Positions 29,211 to 42,290 of a DNA stretch of 64,000 bases are shown piece by piece; within the stretch, counting starts at the first letter, position 1, and each line of letters begins with the position of its first letter. Below the pieces are notes generated by a model. That model ran no database searches, was not told the origin of the DNA, and saw nothing but the letters and a program-made list of their open reading frames with translations. Source of the stretch: Diacronema lutheri (Eukaryota; Haptophyta; Pavlovophyceae; Pavlovales; Pavlovaceae); the NCBI GenBank assembly GCA_019448385.1, contig JAGTXO010000011.1, forward strand, positions 772,001 through 836,000. Reading direction: 5' to 3'. A program made the translations under genes and the position numbers.

Positions 29211-30929
29211 GACTTGGCGTTACAGTTCCGGCTCTTTTGTGCGCCGGAGACGTTATAACCGCAAATATGCGGTTTCAAGTATTGACAACGTTTTCCTATC
29301 GCTGGGATCTCTGCCCCGTCATGCGGGATTCCGTGCCCGAGCGCAATGTGTAAGCCGTCCGATCCCAACGCTCCCATTCGACCCCAAAACAAGGCGCGAG
29401 ACGACGGAGGAGTGGTCAAGCTGCTCGGCGGCGATGCGCCGAGGCCGTGGCGCAAAATTGAGCGACTGCAGGCAAGAGCGCGAGGCCAACTCGATCTTCG
29501 AGCGTATCGACGGGCACTTACGGGGTATCGAATCGGTGCACACACAAGCTCGCCGACTAGTGCGCACACCGCCGGGCGCACGCCTGGGCCCAAGTGCGCG
29601 CTGCTGACGGCTTTCAATGAGCCGTCGTCGGATACGGGCAAACCGTATATACCCATCGTCACGACGCACTCGTCACTCGCGCCAGCGCAGCTAAGGGAGA
29701 ACACAAAGTCAGCCGGAGATCAAACTGGCCGGACCAGCCCGGGTCGTACTCTCAGCCGGGTCGTACTCTCAGCCGGGTCGTACTCTCAGCCCCCTACTGG
29801 GCGGACCAGCCCGGACCGCGCCGTATATAGCGCGAAAGGCAGCGCCGTGCACCGCGAGCGCGAGGAGCGCGACACCGGCAACGCACGCCAACGCCACGCC
29901 GGCGCGCGCCCCGAGATGCTCGCGCAACGCCCGCGCGTATCGGCCCCCTTGCGATGCGACGCTAGCCGCGACCAGCTTGTCAAGCATATGCTTGCCAACG
30001 TCACACCCCACGCGGTGGCCGCACGCCTGCCGGCAGCACGAGCACTCGCACTCCACGCGCTCCTCGCCCTGCGGGTCGGTGAAGCCCCACCGCGACGCGC
30101 ACTTGTTGCCGCCCCACAGGCTGCAGCGGTGGCGCAGGCACATGCCGCACTCAGCGTGCTCGATCGGCTGATTGAACACGGCGCTCGTCAGGCAAAAGTC
30201 CGCGCTCGCCATCACGGTGCTGTTGCATTCGCTCAGCGAGTCGCTCGCGCGCAGGCACGCGCACGTCCTCTCGCACGACGACACGTGGCCCATCGCGCCG
30301 TCGTCGCACCGGCTGCAGTACAGCTTTGCGCGCGCGAGCGGGTCGGTTGGCACGCACGCCGCGGCCATCGGATCGTGCCCGAGATCAGCTGAGTGCAAGT
30401 TGATGCAAAAGCGCGCGCCGCCGAGCCCGTCTGGCGCAAGGCGACCCTGAAGAATGGGCACGGTGTCGGCGTCGACGGCGAGCACGGACGCATTGTACAG
30501 CGCGAGCGCGCCCCTGAGGTGCGTCTCTGGGCTACCCGGCTCGCGCTCGGACACGTTCCACGTCGTGCGCCACAGCTCGTCAAAGTTGAGGTAGTAGTCG
30601 GCGAACTGCGCGCCAAAGTATGCGTAGCCGTGTGCAGCGTCCATGATCGCCCAGCGATCGTTCCATCCGCCCTCGGGCCGGCATTGCGAAAGGATCACGC
30701 GCCCCTTCCACATCGGCTCGAGCGGCGGCCCGCTCAGCTTCACGTCCGACGTGAGCCAGCCGTCGTCGCGCACCTTGACGAGCACGTCGTAGGGCGCGCC
30801 GTTCGCCTGCTCGAGGCGGGTGAACTGCTGGTAGCACAGCCAGTACTCGGACCACATCTTGACATGATTGCGGTTCCATGTCGGGCCGCGCGCTGGGTCG
30901 CGCTGGTATGCATATGCGCTCTGCACCAT
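28677..30929. repeat. Tandem repeat unit 2 (2253 bp)
   Basis: This unit appears base-for-base identical to 26424-28676. It spans the 5' part of copy 3, its promoter and most of copy 4. Identity of both coding and spacer DNA indicates a very recent unequal crossover or ongoing gene conversion, or else an assembly duplication. Confidence 0.9.
29211..29768. promoter_or_regulatory. Promoter and spacer between copy 3 and copy 4
   Basis: Identical in sequence to 26958-27515. It carries the same palindrome (29257-29274), tataacc motif and 17-bp repeats (29739-29789), and drives copy 3. Confidence 0.6.
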
Positions 30930-31514
30930 CGGGTTGGCGTACTGCGGCGAGTTGTCGATGACCACGGTGCCGTTGCCGAGCGAGTCGCCAATGGCATCGC
31001 GAATCGTCTCATTGGTCCACCGCACTCGGCCGCCCACATCGAGATCCCCGTTCCCATACGCGGGCGTCGGCGACACGGCGAGCGCGAGCACGATGTCGAC
31101 TACAAAGTCGTCGCGGTTTGGCCGGAGCAGGTGGTCGACCTTTTGCGCGAGCTCGAGCCGCGCCATCTGGCCGCTCACGCACACGCCGAGGCGGCGAGGC
31201 CGCGCACCAGGGTCGCCGTTGGCGAAGGCGAGCCGATTCGCCTCGCGCAGCTGGTCGTTGACGCGCTTCTGCTCGCGGACCTCGTCCGTCTGCCGCTGCC
31301 ACTCGGCCACATCCGCCTCGCTCGCGCCATGGATTGCCGAACCGGCGCGCAATCTGCGTCCCGGGCGGTGCGCGTGCGTGGCAGCCAAAGATCTCGCGCC
31401 TGACCTGTGGCCGAACCCCACCAACAGATGAAAAGCCGCCGAGCTCGCAGCCCCGGCCAGCGCGACGGCCAGCACCACGCCCGCGCCGAGCGCGCGCATC
31501 TGTGCTCTTACCAT
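29769..31514 (-). CDS. Glycosyltransferase-like membrane protein, copy 4 with a different 5' end
   Basis: From the ATG at 31514 the product has 581 residues (MVRAQMRALGAG); the second ATG at 31499 is also possible. The first 75 residues, with a hydrophobic segment (VVLAVALAGAASSAAFHLLV) and a basic stretch, are unrelated to copies 2 and 3; from EADVAEWQRQ onward the protein is nearly identical to copy 3 (DNA identical up to 31101). The different leader is still a signal anchor, so topology is kept but stem and promoter have changed. The frame is open further upstream to 31682, but that part overlaps the homeodomain gene and looks non-coding. Confidence 0.75.
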   Translation of the reverse strand: MVRAQMRALGAGVVLAVALAGAASSAAFHLLVGFGHRSGARSLAATHAHRPGRRLRAGSAIHGASEADVAEWQRQTDEVREQKRVNDQLREANRLAFANGDPGARPRRLGVCVSGQMARLELAQKVDHLLRPNRDDFVVDIVLALAVSPTPAYGNGDLDVGGRVRWTNETIRDAIGDSLGNGTVVIDNSPQYANPMVQSAYAYQRDPARGPTWNRNHVKMWSEYWLCYQQFTRLEQANGAPYDVLVKVRDDGWLTSDVKLSGPPLEPMWKGRVILSQCRPEGGWNDRWAIMDAAHGYAYFGAQFADYYLNFDELWRTTWNVSEREPGSPETHLRGALALYNASVLAVDADTVPILQGRLAPDGLGGARFCINLHSADLGHDPMAAACVPTDPLARAKLYCSRCDDGAMGHVSSCERTCACLRASDSLSECNSTVMASADFCLTSAVFNQPIEHAECGMCLRHRCSLWGGNKCASRWGFTDPQGEERVECECSCCRQACGHRVGCDVGKHMLDKLVAASVASQGGRYARALREHLGARAGVALACVAGVALLALAVHGAAFRAIYGAVRAGPPSRGLRVRPG

Positions 31515-31606
31515 GAAATGCGCAACGGGAGATTCATCAAAAGGAAACGACGTGGTTGACTCAAAAAGCCGTCGGCGTATGGTTTGGGCGTGAGGGCTCG
31601 GCGCGG
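31515..31606. promoter_or_regulatory. 92-bp divergent intergenic region
   Basis: This region separates the starts of glycosyltransferase-like copy 4 (minus) and the homeodomain gene (plus). It is moderately AT-rich in its first half (caaaaggaaacgacgtgg). Copy 4 must use this promoter rather than the array promoter. Confidence 0.5.
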
Positions 31607-34600
31607 ATGCCACGCAACAAGCGCGTGCGCGCAGCGGACGCGGAGCCGGGCGCGGCCAAGCCGTGCGCGCTGCCGCTGTCATCTGGCGCGCGAAACGTTA
31701 ACACCACGTCGCGCATGCAGCTTTCGGACATCCAGCGCAGGTGCGCGTGGCCGCTCGGTGCGCATGCCGCGCGGCCCCTGGCGCGAGCGGCTCACGCGCG
31801 CGGTCGCGCTGGCGCGCGCGCCGCGCGGTCGCGCCGGACGCAGCATGCTTGAGGCGGCGTTTGCGCTCGAGCGCCTGCCCGACGCGGCGGCGCGCGCGCG
31901 GCTCGCCGAGACGCTCGGCATGTCGAAGCGGCAGATCCAGGTGTGGTTCCAAAACAGGCGGCAGCGCGTACGCGAGGTGGGCCCGACGGAGGCGGCCGAC
32001 GCGTCCGCGTGCGATGCCACCGCCGCCGCGTCTGTCGCTGCTGCCCTCACCGCGCGGCACGGCGGCGAGCTGAGTATCGTCAGTGCGGACTCGCCTTTCG
32101 CGCCGTGCACGACCGAGCTTCTTGCGCTCGCGTGCACTGTGCCCGGCTTCGCGCTCGCCGAGCTGTGGCGCGAGGCGCCGCCGGCCGCGCCCGACGCACC
32201 TGCGCAGCTCGTGTGCGACCGCATCTTTGCGACCGAGGCCGTCGCGTCGGACGCGCGGCTCGTGACTGCGGTCGGCGGCGCGTCTGTGCCCCTCGCGCTG
32301 CAGCCGCAGCCGGGCGCGGCGGCGGGCGCGGCGGCGGGCGCGGCGGCGGGCGCGGCGGCGGGCGCGGCGGCGGGCGCGGCGGCGGGCGTGCACGCCTTCT
32401 CCGCAGAACTGTGCCGTACCGTTCTCGCCGCGAGCTCTATGGCGTGGTGCGTTGCGCCCGACGGCTCGCAACTGCTGCCGGCGGGCAGCGTGCCGGTGCT
32501 CACGGCAATTGCGCTGCCCGTCTCGACGCTCGGCGGCGCGACCCCGCGCGCGGCGGGCGTGGGCGGTGTCGCGATCGTGCTGTACGCGCTCACGCGCGTC
32601 GGCGAAGACCTGCTCGTCAAGCACTTTGTGGAGCTCGCCGCCACGGTGCTCGCGAGCCCGCTCGCGGCCGCGCAGCCGCACGCGCCACCCATCCGCATCA
32701 CACGGCACGCGCGCCCCGAGGCGGCTGAGGCGGAGGCGGCGCACGTGAGCGCCGCGCCGCCGTTCGCCGGTGCGCCCCGCGCGCTCGCCTCCGCGCTCGC
32801 TTCGCTTCTCCTTCTCGGCACGCAGGCGCTCGGCGCTGATGTGGGCGAAGTCTGGTCGTACGTGCAGCCGCAGCCGGCCACGCCCGCGCCGCGCGCGGCC
32901 GGCGTGGGCGCGTCGGCCGGCGCGGGCGGCGAGCCGGGCGCGGGCGTTGGCGCGCGCGCGCACAGCCGGACGCCGGACGCGCCGCCAGCGCCCGACGCGC
33001 GCGCGCCCGTCGCGCGCGCCGAGTCGACGGCTCAGGTGGTGCAGCGTCGGCTGCAGCAGTTACGCCTCGCCAAGGAAGAGCAGGTCGGGCGCGTGCCCGT
33101 TCTGCACACAATGGTCTGCACGCCCGCGGCTGCGCGTTCGTACGCGCTCGAGCCGGTGCAACCGGCGCCCCGCGCCTTTGACGCGCCGGGCGTCGCGCCC
33201 GCCGCGGGCGCTCCCGCGCCGGCGGGCGGCGCGCCCAGTCCGCCTGTCGCTGCGCCATCCGCCGGCGCGCCGGCCGCCGAGCGGCCCGCGTCGCCTCGGC
33301 ACGGCGCGCTGCGCTTCGCGCACGCGCGCGCGCCCGTCGCGCCGAGCCGCGCGCAGCACGGGCGCTCGCCCTCCGCCGCGCTGTGTGCCAAGGTGCTGCA
33401 CGAGCGGCGGTTGGTGTTCGCGCGTGCGCTCTCGCGCCAAGGGCTCCTCGGGGCGGGAGGGCCGGTCGTGCACGCGGCGATTGCGCTGCCCGTGCTGCGC
33501 GACGCCATGTCTATCGTCGGCGTGCTCATCTTCTACCGCTTCGCCGAGACCGCGGACAACGCCGACGTTGGCGCCGGCGCCGGCGCGGGCGGGGAGACGG
33601 CGGGCGCAGCCGCGCGCGGCGCCAAGCCGACGGCCGATGGCGGCGGCCTGCCGCCCGGCGGCGGGCTGACCTCGCCGCTGCAGCTCGACCTGCTGGTGCG
33701 CTTGCACGCGATACCGCGCCCCTCTCGCCGCCCGCCGACCGCGCGCGCCGCGCGCGCGTGCGCGCGCGCCGTGCGCCCGACACATTGCAGTCCGCCCGAC
33801 AAGCCGCTACGGATCGCGCGCGCGCGCGCGCGCGGCGCATGGCGCGTGCGCCACCCGCAGGTTCGGCTCTCGTGGCTTGCCACTTCCGCGCATCGGCTGT
33901 GCTCGCATGTCGACGCGACGCGGCGCAGCGCGTGGCTCGCCGTGCACAACGCGGCCGGCGTGCCGCAGGCGCGAGGCGTCCTGCCAGGGCCGGTGGCGAC
34001 CGTCGGCGCGGGGCCGACAGCCGCGGCCGGGCCGGGCGCTCGAGCAGCGCGAGGCGCGCAGCTCGACGCAGTGCACAGCTGGGGCGGCAGCACAAGCGGC
34101 CAGCATGGCGGCGGCCAGCATGGCGGCGGCCAGCATGGCGGCGGCCAGCATGGCGGCGGCCAGCATGGCGGCGGCCAGCACGGCGCCGACCAGCATGGCG
34201 CCGCAAGCGCGCCAGCTATGCGCGGCGAACGGTCCGCGCTCGCTGGCGCGCGCGAGACGTGCGGCACGTGCGCGGCGGCCGGCGCGAGCGCGGGCATGCA
34301 GGCGGCGAGCGCGGCCTGCGCGCGCGCGGCCAGCCCCGTGCGCTCATCAGCGGACGACCAGCGCGCACGCGCGGCGCGCCGGGCTGCGATGACGCGCGCG
34401 TCGGCGACCGACGCCGCGCACGCGCTCATCGGTCAGACCTTCCAAGCCGGCGGGCTCGCGGCTGGCGGCCAAGGCTGTTTGGCCGACAGCGTCCTCTGGC
34501 CGTCGCTCACAGACGTCGTCGGCGCGGCGGCCGGCGCGGGCTGCTCAGCCGGCGAAGCGGGCGGCGCCGGGTCCGTCGATCGCAACTGTGCGTGCGCCTG

Positions 34601-35129
34601 GCCTGAGAGCGCCCTGCTCGCGCTTCTCGGCTCTGCGGCAGCCGGCCAGTCGTCGCCCGCCATTTCGAGCGGCTCGCGCACGGCGCCGTCGCCGCGCGCG
34701 CACCGCCGTTACCTGGGCGCGGGCATGGGCGTGGGCGTGGGCGGCGCGGGCGTGCGCGCAGCGACCGACAGTGGCGCCATGCCCCCCATGGGCGAGTGGG
34801 CCGCCGGCAGCGGCGAGGCGGCGGGCGCGAGCGCGGGCGAGTGTGGTCTGGGCGCTCTGATCTCGCAGCAGCTGAGCAGCCTCGCCGCGGACGATGGCGC
34901 CGAGCTCTACTCGCTCGTGGACGAGGCGGACCTGCGGCTGCTGCTGCCCGAGCACTTTGGCGGCTCTGTCGGCGGCTGCGAGCCCGTGCACGCGTTTGGC
35001 GCGTGGCGGAGCGCCGAGCAGCTCGCGGCAGCGCCGCGGCCGTCGCTTGCGACGAGCGTGGACGGCGCGCACGCGCCCGCAGCTCACGCCGTGGGTGGGG
35101 CCGGCGCCGGCACGGACGGCAGCGACTGA
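31607..35129 (+). CDS. Homeodomain protein with GAF-like segments
   Basis: Three exons, 31607-31740, 31844-33695 and 33861-35129, give 1084 residues (both donors GTGCGC). Splicing out 31741-31843 creates an intact homeodomain at about residues 34-89 (SRMQLSDIQRSMLEAAF ending in RQIQVWFQNRRQRVRE); without the splice its first helix is lost, which strongly supports the intron. Trp79, Phe80, Asn82 and Arg84 of the recognition helix are all present. Downstream are two segments with a similar GAF/PAS-like pattern (ALPVSTLGG...VGGVAIVLYALT near 310 and IALPVLRDAMSIVGVLIFYR near 600), followed by long Ala/Gly-rich, likely disordered parts with tandem repeats. Presumably a DNA-binding regulator; any ligand sensing is inference. 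Intron 2 (165 bp) keeps the frame open, so it is less certain. Confidence 0.8.
32312..32388 (+). repeat. 12-bp GC-rich tandem repeats encoding GAAA units
   Basis: About six copies of a gcggcgggcgcg-type unit encode a Gly-Ala-Ala-Ala run between the homeodomain and the first GAF-like segment. Probably a variable linker. Confidence 0.8.
34098..34206 (+). repeat. 15-bp tandem repeats encoding GQHGG units
   Basis: Seven copies of a ggccagcatggcggc unit encode (Gly-Gly-Gly-Gln-His) repeats in the C-terminal part of the homeodomain protein; the last ones are altered. The histidine spacing could bind metal, but a simple slippage origin is as likely. Confidence 0.8.
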
Positions 35130-35175
35130 CGCGGGTGTGGAAATTTCCAGAATAAAATTATGAAGGGGTGACTGG

Positions 35176-35360
35176 ACGTGTGTGCTTGTCCGCCCATGCC
35201 GCGTCCAGCCGCGTCCTTGCCGTCCAGGCCGTCCCCGCTGCCGGCGTGCACAGGGTCGACGCCCTGACTTCGGCCCGACGTTGCGTGCGCCCTTTCGCTC
35301 GCTCCGTTCGTCACGCCTCGGCCCCGTGCACGCCCCTCCTGCTGACCCGCCTGTAAGCGT
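35176..35360 (+). repeat. Dispersed 184-bp repeat, inverted partner of 1747-1930
   Basis: This is the second copy of the repeat, lying between the homeodomain gene's stop and the esterase ATG at 35446. Immediately after it the sequence turns AT-rich (tctttagtattatctcgtct), as also happens after the first copy, which fits a promoter-proximal position for both. Confidence 0.75.
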
Positions 35361-35445
35361 CTTTAGTATTATCTCGTCTTTTATTAACTCCTTAAATGTT
35401 TTTCAACGTGACCGTTTTTTTTCGACGTGCGATTTGCAGCGCGCG

Positions 35446-37029
35446 ATGCACGAGCGCCGACGGGCGCGCGTGCGCGTGTGCGCGCTGCTTGGCGCGAGCG
35501 CGCTCGCTATTGCGTGCGCGCTCCGCCTCCGCGTCGCGGCCTCTACCGAGGCGCCGGCGCCCGAGGCGCAGCATCAGGACAAGCCGCGCCTCGGCTCGAG
35601 GGTGTGGTGCCAAAAGTGCCCTCACCGGCGGTGCAGCAGGCGAGGCTACGCGCTGTCAGGTGAGCTCCGGCCGCGCGCGCGTGTGACGCGCGCTTGTCCG
35701 TCTACTGCGCTCATCGCGCGCTCCGTTTGCGCCGCCCTCGCGACCGCGCGCTCGCGCGCGGCCGCAGTCCACACGAGCACCGAGGAGATGATCGCCGCAG
35801 GCAGAGGGGTGTTGGACTGCCTGTGCTACTACTGCCGCGGGCAGTGCGGCTCGCTCAGCCTGCCCAACATGTTCGAAGCCGACGGCGGCGTCGACCACCC
35901 GAATTTTTTGGCCAACGTTGCCCACGTCGGCGGCCGGTGCGATGGCGAACGGTGCACGTGGGGCGACGTGTGCGTCGCGCCCGCCTTCGTCGAGCCGATC
36001 CCGGCGGGCGAGCACGTGTGCTCGGGGTACGTGAACTACACGACGACGACGTGGGCCGGCTCGCCCTCCGCGCCCTTCGAAGCCGGCTGCGGGCCCCGCC
36101 AGTGGGAGCGTCACCTGATCTCAGTGTGGGACGTGCGTGCGGACCGGCTGCGCGAGGAGCTGCGCGAGCACGTCGAAGACGCTGGACGGCAGGCGCTGCG
36201 GCGGTACGTGCTGTACGCGCCCAAGTCGCTGGACGGCGCGCCGCCCGACAGCCTCCTCCTCCTCGCGCCCGACACGGGCAACACGCCCGAGAATATGCTT
36301 GACATGGCGTCGATCCACAGCCGTGCCGAGGCGGACCGGATTTTGGTCGTCGGCCTCGAGGGCGTCGACCACAATCAGCTCAACGTTGGGCGCGACTGCA
36401 AGCCACAGTGGACTGTCGACGAGGACGTGCCGTATGCGCTCGCCGTCCTCCGCGAGATGCACGCGCTCTACCGCATCGACCCGCTGCGGATCGCGTGCGC
36501 CGGTTTCTCGAGGGGCGGCCGTTTCTGCGCGCGGCTCGCGTCGGAGCTCTCGCCCCTCATCGCCGCGTTCGGCGCGACGGGCTCGCTGCGGTACCCCGAG
36601 CCCAACCACGCGATTCGGCCGGTGCCCGCGATCGCCTTCCACGGCAGCGCCGATCCGATCAACCCGCTGCACGGCGGCGGCCATCATTATTGGCAGTCGA
36701 GTGTCGACAATGCGCGCGAGCGCTGGGCGGAGCACAATGGCTGCCAGGAGCTCACGGGCGAGGAGGCGTTCCAGGGGAGCTGCGCGAAGCGCACCGCGAG
36801 CTCAAACTGCACGGACGGCGCGGACGTGCAGCTCTACGTTTTCCCCGGCGCCGGGCACACGTGGCCGGGCTCGGGCTATACGTACCACCGCTCATCGGGC
36901 GCGGTCGCGCACTGCGCGCACGCGACGGACCTGGCGCTCGCCTTCTTCGAGGCGCACCCGCTGCCCGTCGAGTACGAGGCGCAGGCGCGCGCGCTGCTCG
37001 ACAAAGGCAGCAGATTCACGCTCACGTGA
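35446..37029 (+). CDS. Secreted alpha/beta-hydrolase, PHB-depolymerase/feruloyl-esterase-like
   Basis: Two exons, 35446-35659 and 35768-37029, give 491 residues; the 108-bp intron has a textbook GTGAGC donor and an in-frame length. A hydrophobic N-terminus (VCALLGASALAIACAL) is a signal peptide or anchor. Residues 85-180 are cysteine-rich and resemble an extra extracellular module. The hydrolase domain has the nucleophile elbow AGFSRGG with Ser319, Asp367 in FHGSADPINP and His435 in PGAGHTWPG, a complete triad in the order and style of polyhydroxybutyrate depolymerases and feruloyl/acetyl-xylan esterases (esterase D family-like). It probably de-esterifies extracellular polysaccharides or polyesters. 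The 184-bp repeat lies directly upstream. Confidence 0.8.
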   Translation: MHERRRARVRVCALLGASALAIACALRLRVAASTEAPAPEAQHQDKPRLGSRVWCQKCPHRRCSRRGYALSGELRPRARVTRACPSTALIARSVCAALATARSRAAAVHTSTEEMIAAGRGVLDCLCYYCRGQCGSLSLPNMFEADGGVDHPNFLANVAHVGGRCDGERCTWGDVCVAPAFVEPIPAGEHVCSGYVNYTTTTWAGSPSAPFEAGCGPRQWERHLISVWDVRADRLREELREHVEDAGRQALRRYVLYAPKSLDGAPPDSLLLLAPDTGNTPENMLDMASIHSRAEADRILVVGLEGVDHNQLNVGRDCKPQWTVDEDVPYALAVLREMHALYRIDPLRIACAGFSRGGRFCARLASELSPLIAAFGATGSLRYPEPNHAIRPVPAIAFHGSADPINPLHGGGHHYWQSSVDNARERWAEHNGCQELTGEEAFQGSCAKRTASSNCTDGADVQLYVFPGAGHTWPGSGYTYHRSSGAVAHCAHATDLALAFFEAHPLPVEYEAQARALLDKGSRFTLT

Positions 37030-37144
37030 ACTTGCAACTTGCTGCCCGGTTCTAGGGTGTGTTAGCCGTCCTGACGAGGCAGGGGTCCGAGGGGAGAAAG
37101 ACGAGCCGCCAGAAGCGACGTAAGATGGCAATGAGCGTCGCGCG

Positions 37145-40693
<3,549 letters not shown>

Positions 40694-40792
40694 ATTGCGC
40701 GCGCTCCGCCACGCGGCGCGCCCGCACTAGGGACCCGGTGGTTCCGCCCCTCCAAGGCTCCCTCCCCTATTTCAAATTGCGGCGCCATCATC
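40694..40792. promoter_or_regulatory. 99-bp divergent intergenic region
   Basis: It separates the starts of the membrane-protein gene (minus) and the LrgAB/PLGG1-type transporter (plus). It has a short AT-richer patch (tatttcaaattg) about 20 bp before the plus ATG. Confidence 0.5.
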
Positions 40793-42229
40793 ATGCGGCC
40801 CGCCGCGGTGCTGCTGCTCGCCTGCGCAGCGCACGCGCATTGCACGGAACGCCCGGCGCTCAGGCGCGCCTCGTCGCGCACACTGCGCTGCGCGCACACA
40901 CCGCGCTGCGTGCAGCAGCACGCGATCGCCTCTCTCGGCGACGGCGCGCGCTCGCTGCTCCCCACGCGCTCGGCAGTGCAGCTCGCGGACGCGGCGTGGC
41001 GCGCAGGAGTGCCGATCGCGCTGCTCGTCGCGTGCAACGCGGCGGCGGCCGTGGCGCTGCGTGCGTGCGGCTCGAGCTTTTCGCCCGCAATCGCCAGCCT
41101 GCTCGCGCTCACGGTGGCGATGTGCGCAGTCGAGGCCGTGCGGCCGGCAATGGCGGAGCGCGTGCACGACCTCTTCAAGCCGGGCTGCGCTCTGCTCACG
41201 CGGTGGTTGCCGGCTTTCTACATGCCTGGGCTCGTCGCGCTGGCGCGCACGCGACCCGCGATGAGCGGTGCGGAGCTGCTCGCCTACTGCGCCTTCTGCG
41301 TGGGCAGCCTCGTCGCGAACGCGGCGATCTCTGTGGGCCTCATGCGCGCGCTCGCGCCACGCGCCCCGCGCGCACTTGAGATTGCGCCGCCGAGCGCAGC
41401 TCCTGCGCCGGCGCGAGCGGCCCCGCGACTGCTGGCTGCGCGGCTGGGCGTGCTCGCCGCGCTGTGCGTCGCGGCCGCCGCCTGCGCGCCGCCAGCCGCG
41501 GGCGCGCGGTCGGCGTGCACACAGGGTGCGCTTCTGTGCTCGACGCTGCTCGGCCTGGCGCTCGGCGAGGCGCTGCCGCCGCGCGCGCGCGCGTGGCTGC
41601 CGCCGATTGTCACCGCGACCGCGTTCACCTCCTTGGCGCTCGCAGCCGCCGCCGCGCTGTACGGCGCGCACGGCGCGCGCGAGGTCGTGGCTGCGCGCTA
41701 CGCCGCGGGCGCGGGCCGCGCGCTCGGCAGCCTGCTTGCGCCTACGGTTGCTTCGTTTGCCTTTGCGCTCTTCAGCCAGCGCAAACAGATCGCGCGCTCG
41801 TTTGGCCAGCTCGTGGGCGCAATCTGTGTCAGCTCATGCGCCGGACTCGCGGGCTCAGCGATCTGCGCGCGAGCGCTCGGCATGAGCGCGATGGCAACCG
41901 CCGCGCTGCTCCCGCGCTCGATCACGACGCCGCTCGCGCTCGAGGCGGCGGCGCTGCTTGGCGCCGACGCCGAGCTCGTGCTGCTCGGCGTGTGCGTGAC
42001 TGGCCTGAGCACCGTGCCCTTGGGCAGGCCGGCGATGCTCGCGTGCGGCGTGCGCGACCCTGCCGAGCGTGGCGTCGCGCTCGGTTGCGCGGGCAACGGC
42101 GGATCCACGCTGGCGCTCGCGCAGGACGGCGCCGCCTTGCCTTTCTCAGTGATCGCCATGGTGCTCAATGGCGCGCTGACCGTCGTCCTGCTGAGCGTGC
42201 CGTGGGTGCAGCGGCTGCTGCTCAGTTGA
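40793..42229 (+). CDS. Plastid LrgAB-type glycolate/glycerate transporter (PLGG1-like)
   Basis: A 478-residue intronless protein with about twelve hydrophobic segments. The N-terminal half resembles LrgA (PGLVALARTRP region) and the C-terminal half LrgB, with the diagnostic LLPRSITTPLALEAAALLG followed by GCAGNGGSTLALAQ. Plants carry the same LrgA-LrgB fusion in the plastid inner membrane (PLGG1), where it exports glycolate and imports glycerate for photorespiration; bacterial relatives modulate murein hydrolysis. The leader (MRPAAVLLLACAAHAHC, then Arg/Ser-rich) looks like a signal peptide plus transit peptide, consistent with a secondary plastid. It is divergent from the membrane-protein gene 99 bp away. 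Confidence 0.85.
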   Translation: MRPAAVLLLACAAHAHCTERPALRRASSRTLRCAHTPRCVQQHAIASLGDGARSLLPTRSAVQLADAAWRAGVPIALLVACNAAAAVALRACGSSFSPAIASLLALTVAMCAVEAVRPAMAERVHDLFKPGCALLTRWLPAFYMPGLVALARTRPAMSGAELLAYCAFCVGSLVANAAISVGLMRALAPRAPRALEIAPPSAAPAPARAAPRLLAARLGVLAALCVAAAACAPPAAGARSACTQGALLCSTLLGLALGEALPPRARAWLPPIVTATAFTSLALAAAAALYGAHGAREVVAARYAAGAGRALGSLLAPTVASFAFALFSQRKQIARSFGQLVGAICVSSCAGLAGSAICARALGMSAMATAALLPRSITTPLALEAAALLGADAELVLLGVCVTGLSTVPLGRPAMLACGVRDPAERGVALGCAGNGGSTLALAQDGAALPFSVIAMVLNGALTVVLLSVPWVQRLLLS

Positions 42230-42290
42230 ATTCTGCTTTCAGTGTCGGACCCGCTCCACGAGCCAATTTCTGGTGCGGACCTGCAAAAGA

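Noticed and set aside
31515-31682. Upstream extension of glycosyltransferase-like copy 4 to 31682
   Set aside because: It overlaps the first exon of the homeodomain gene and has no signal-anchor character; ATG 31514 gives a normal leader.
31584-31843. An uninterrupted 1181-residue start for the homeodomain protein
   Set aside because: The continuous frame loses the first homeodomain helix, while the spliced model from ATG 31607 gives a complete one.
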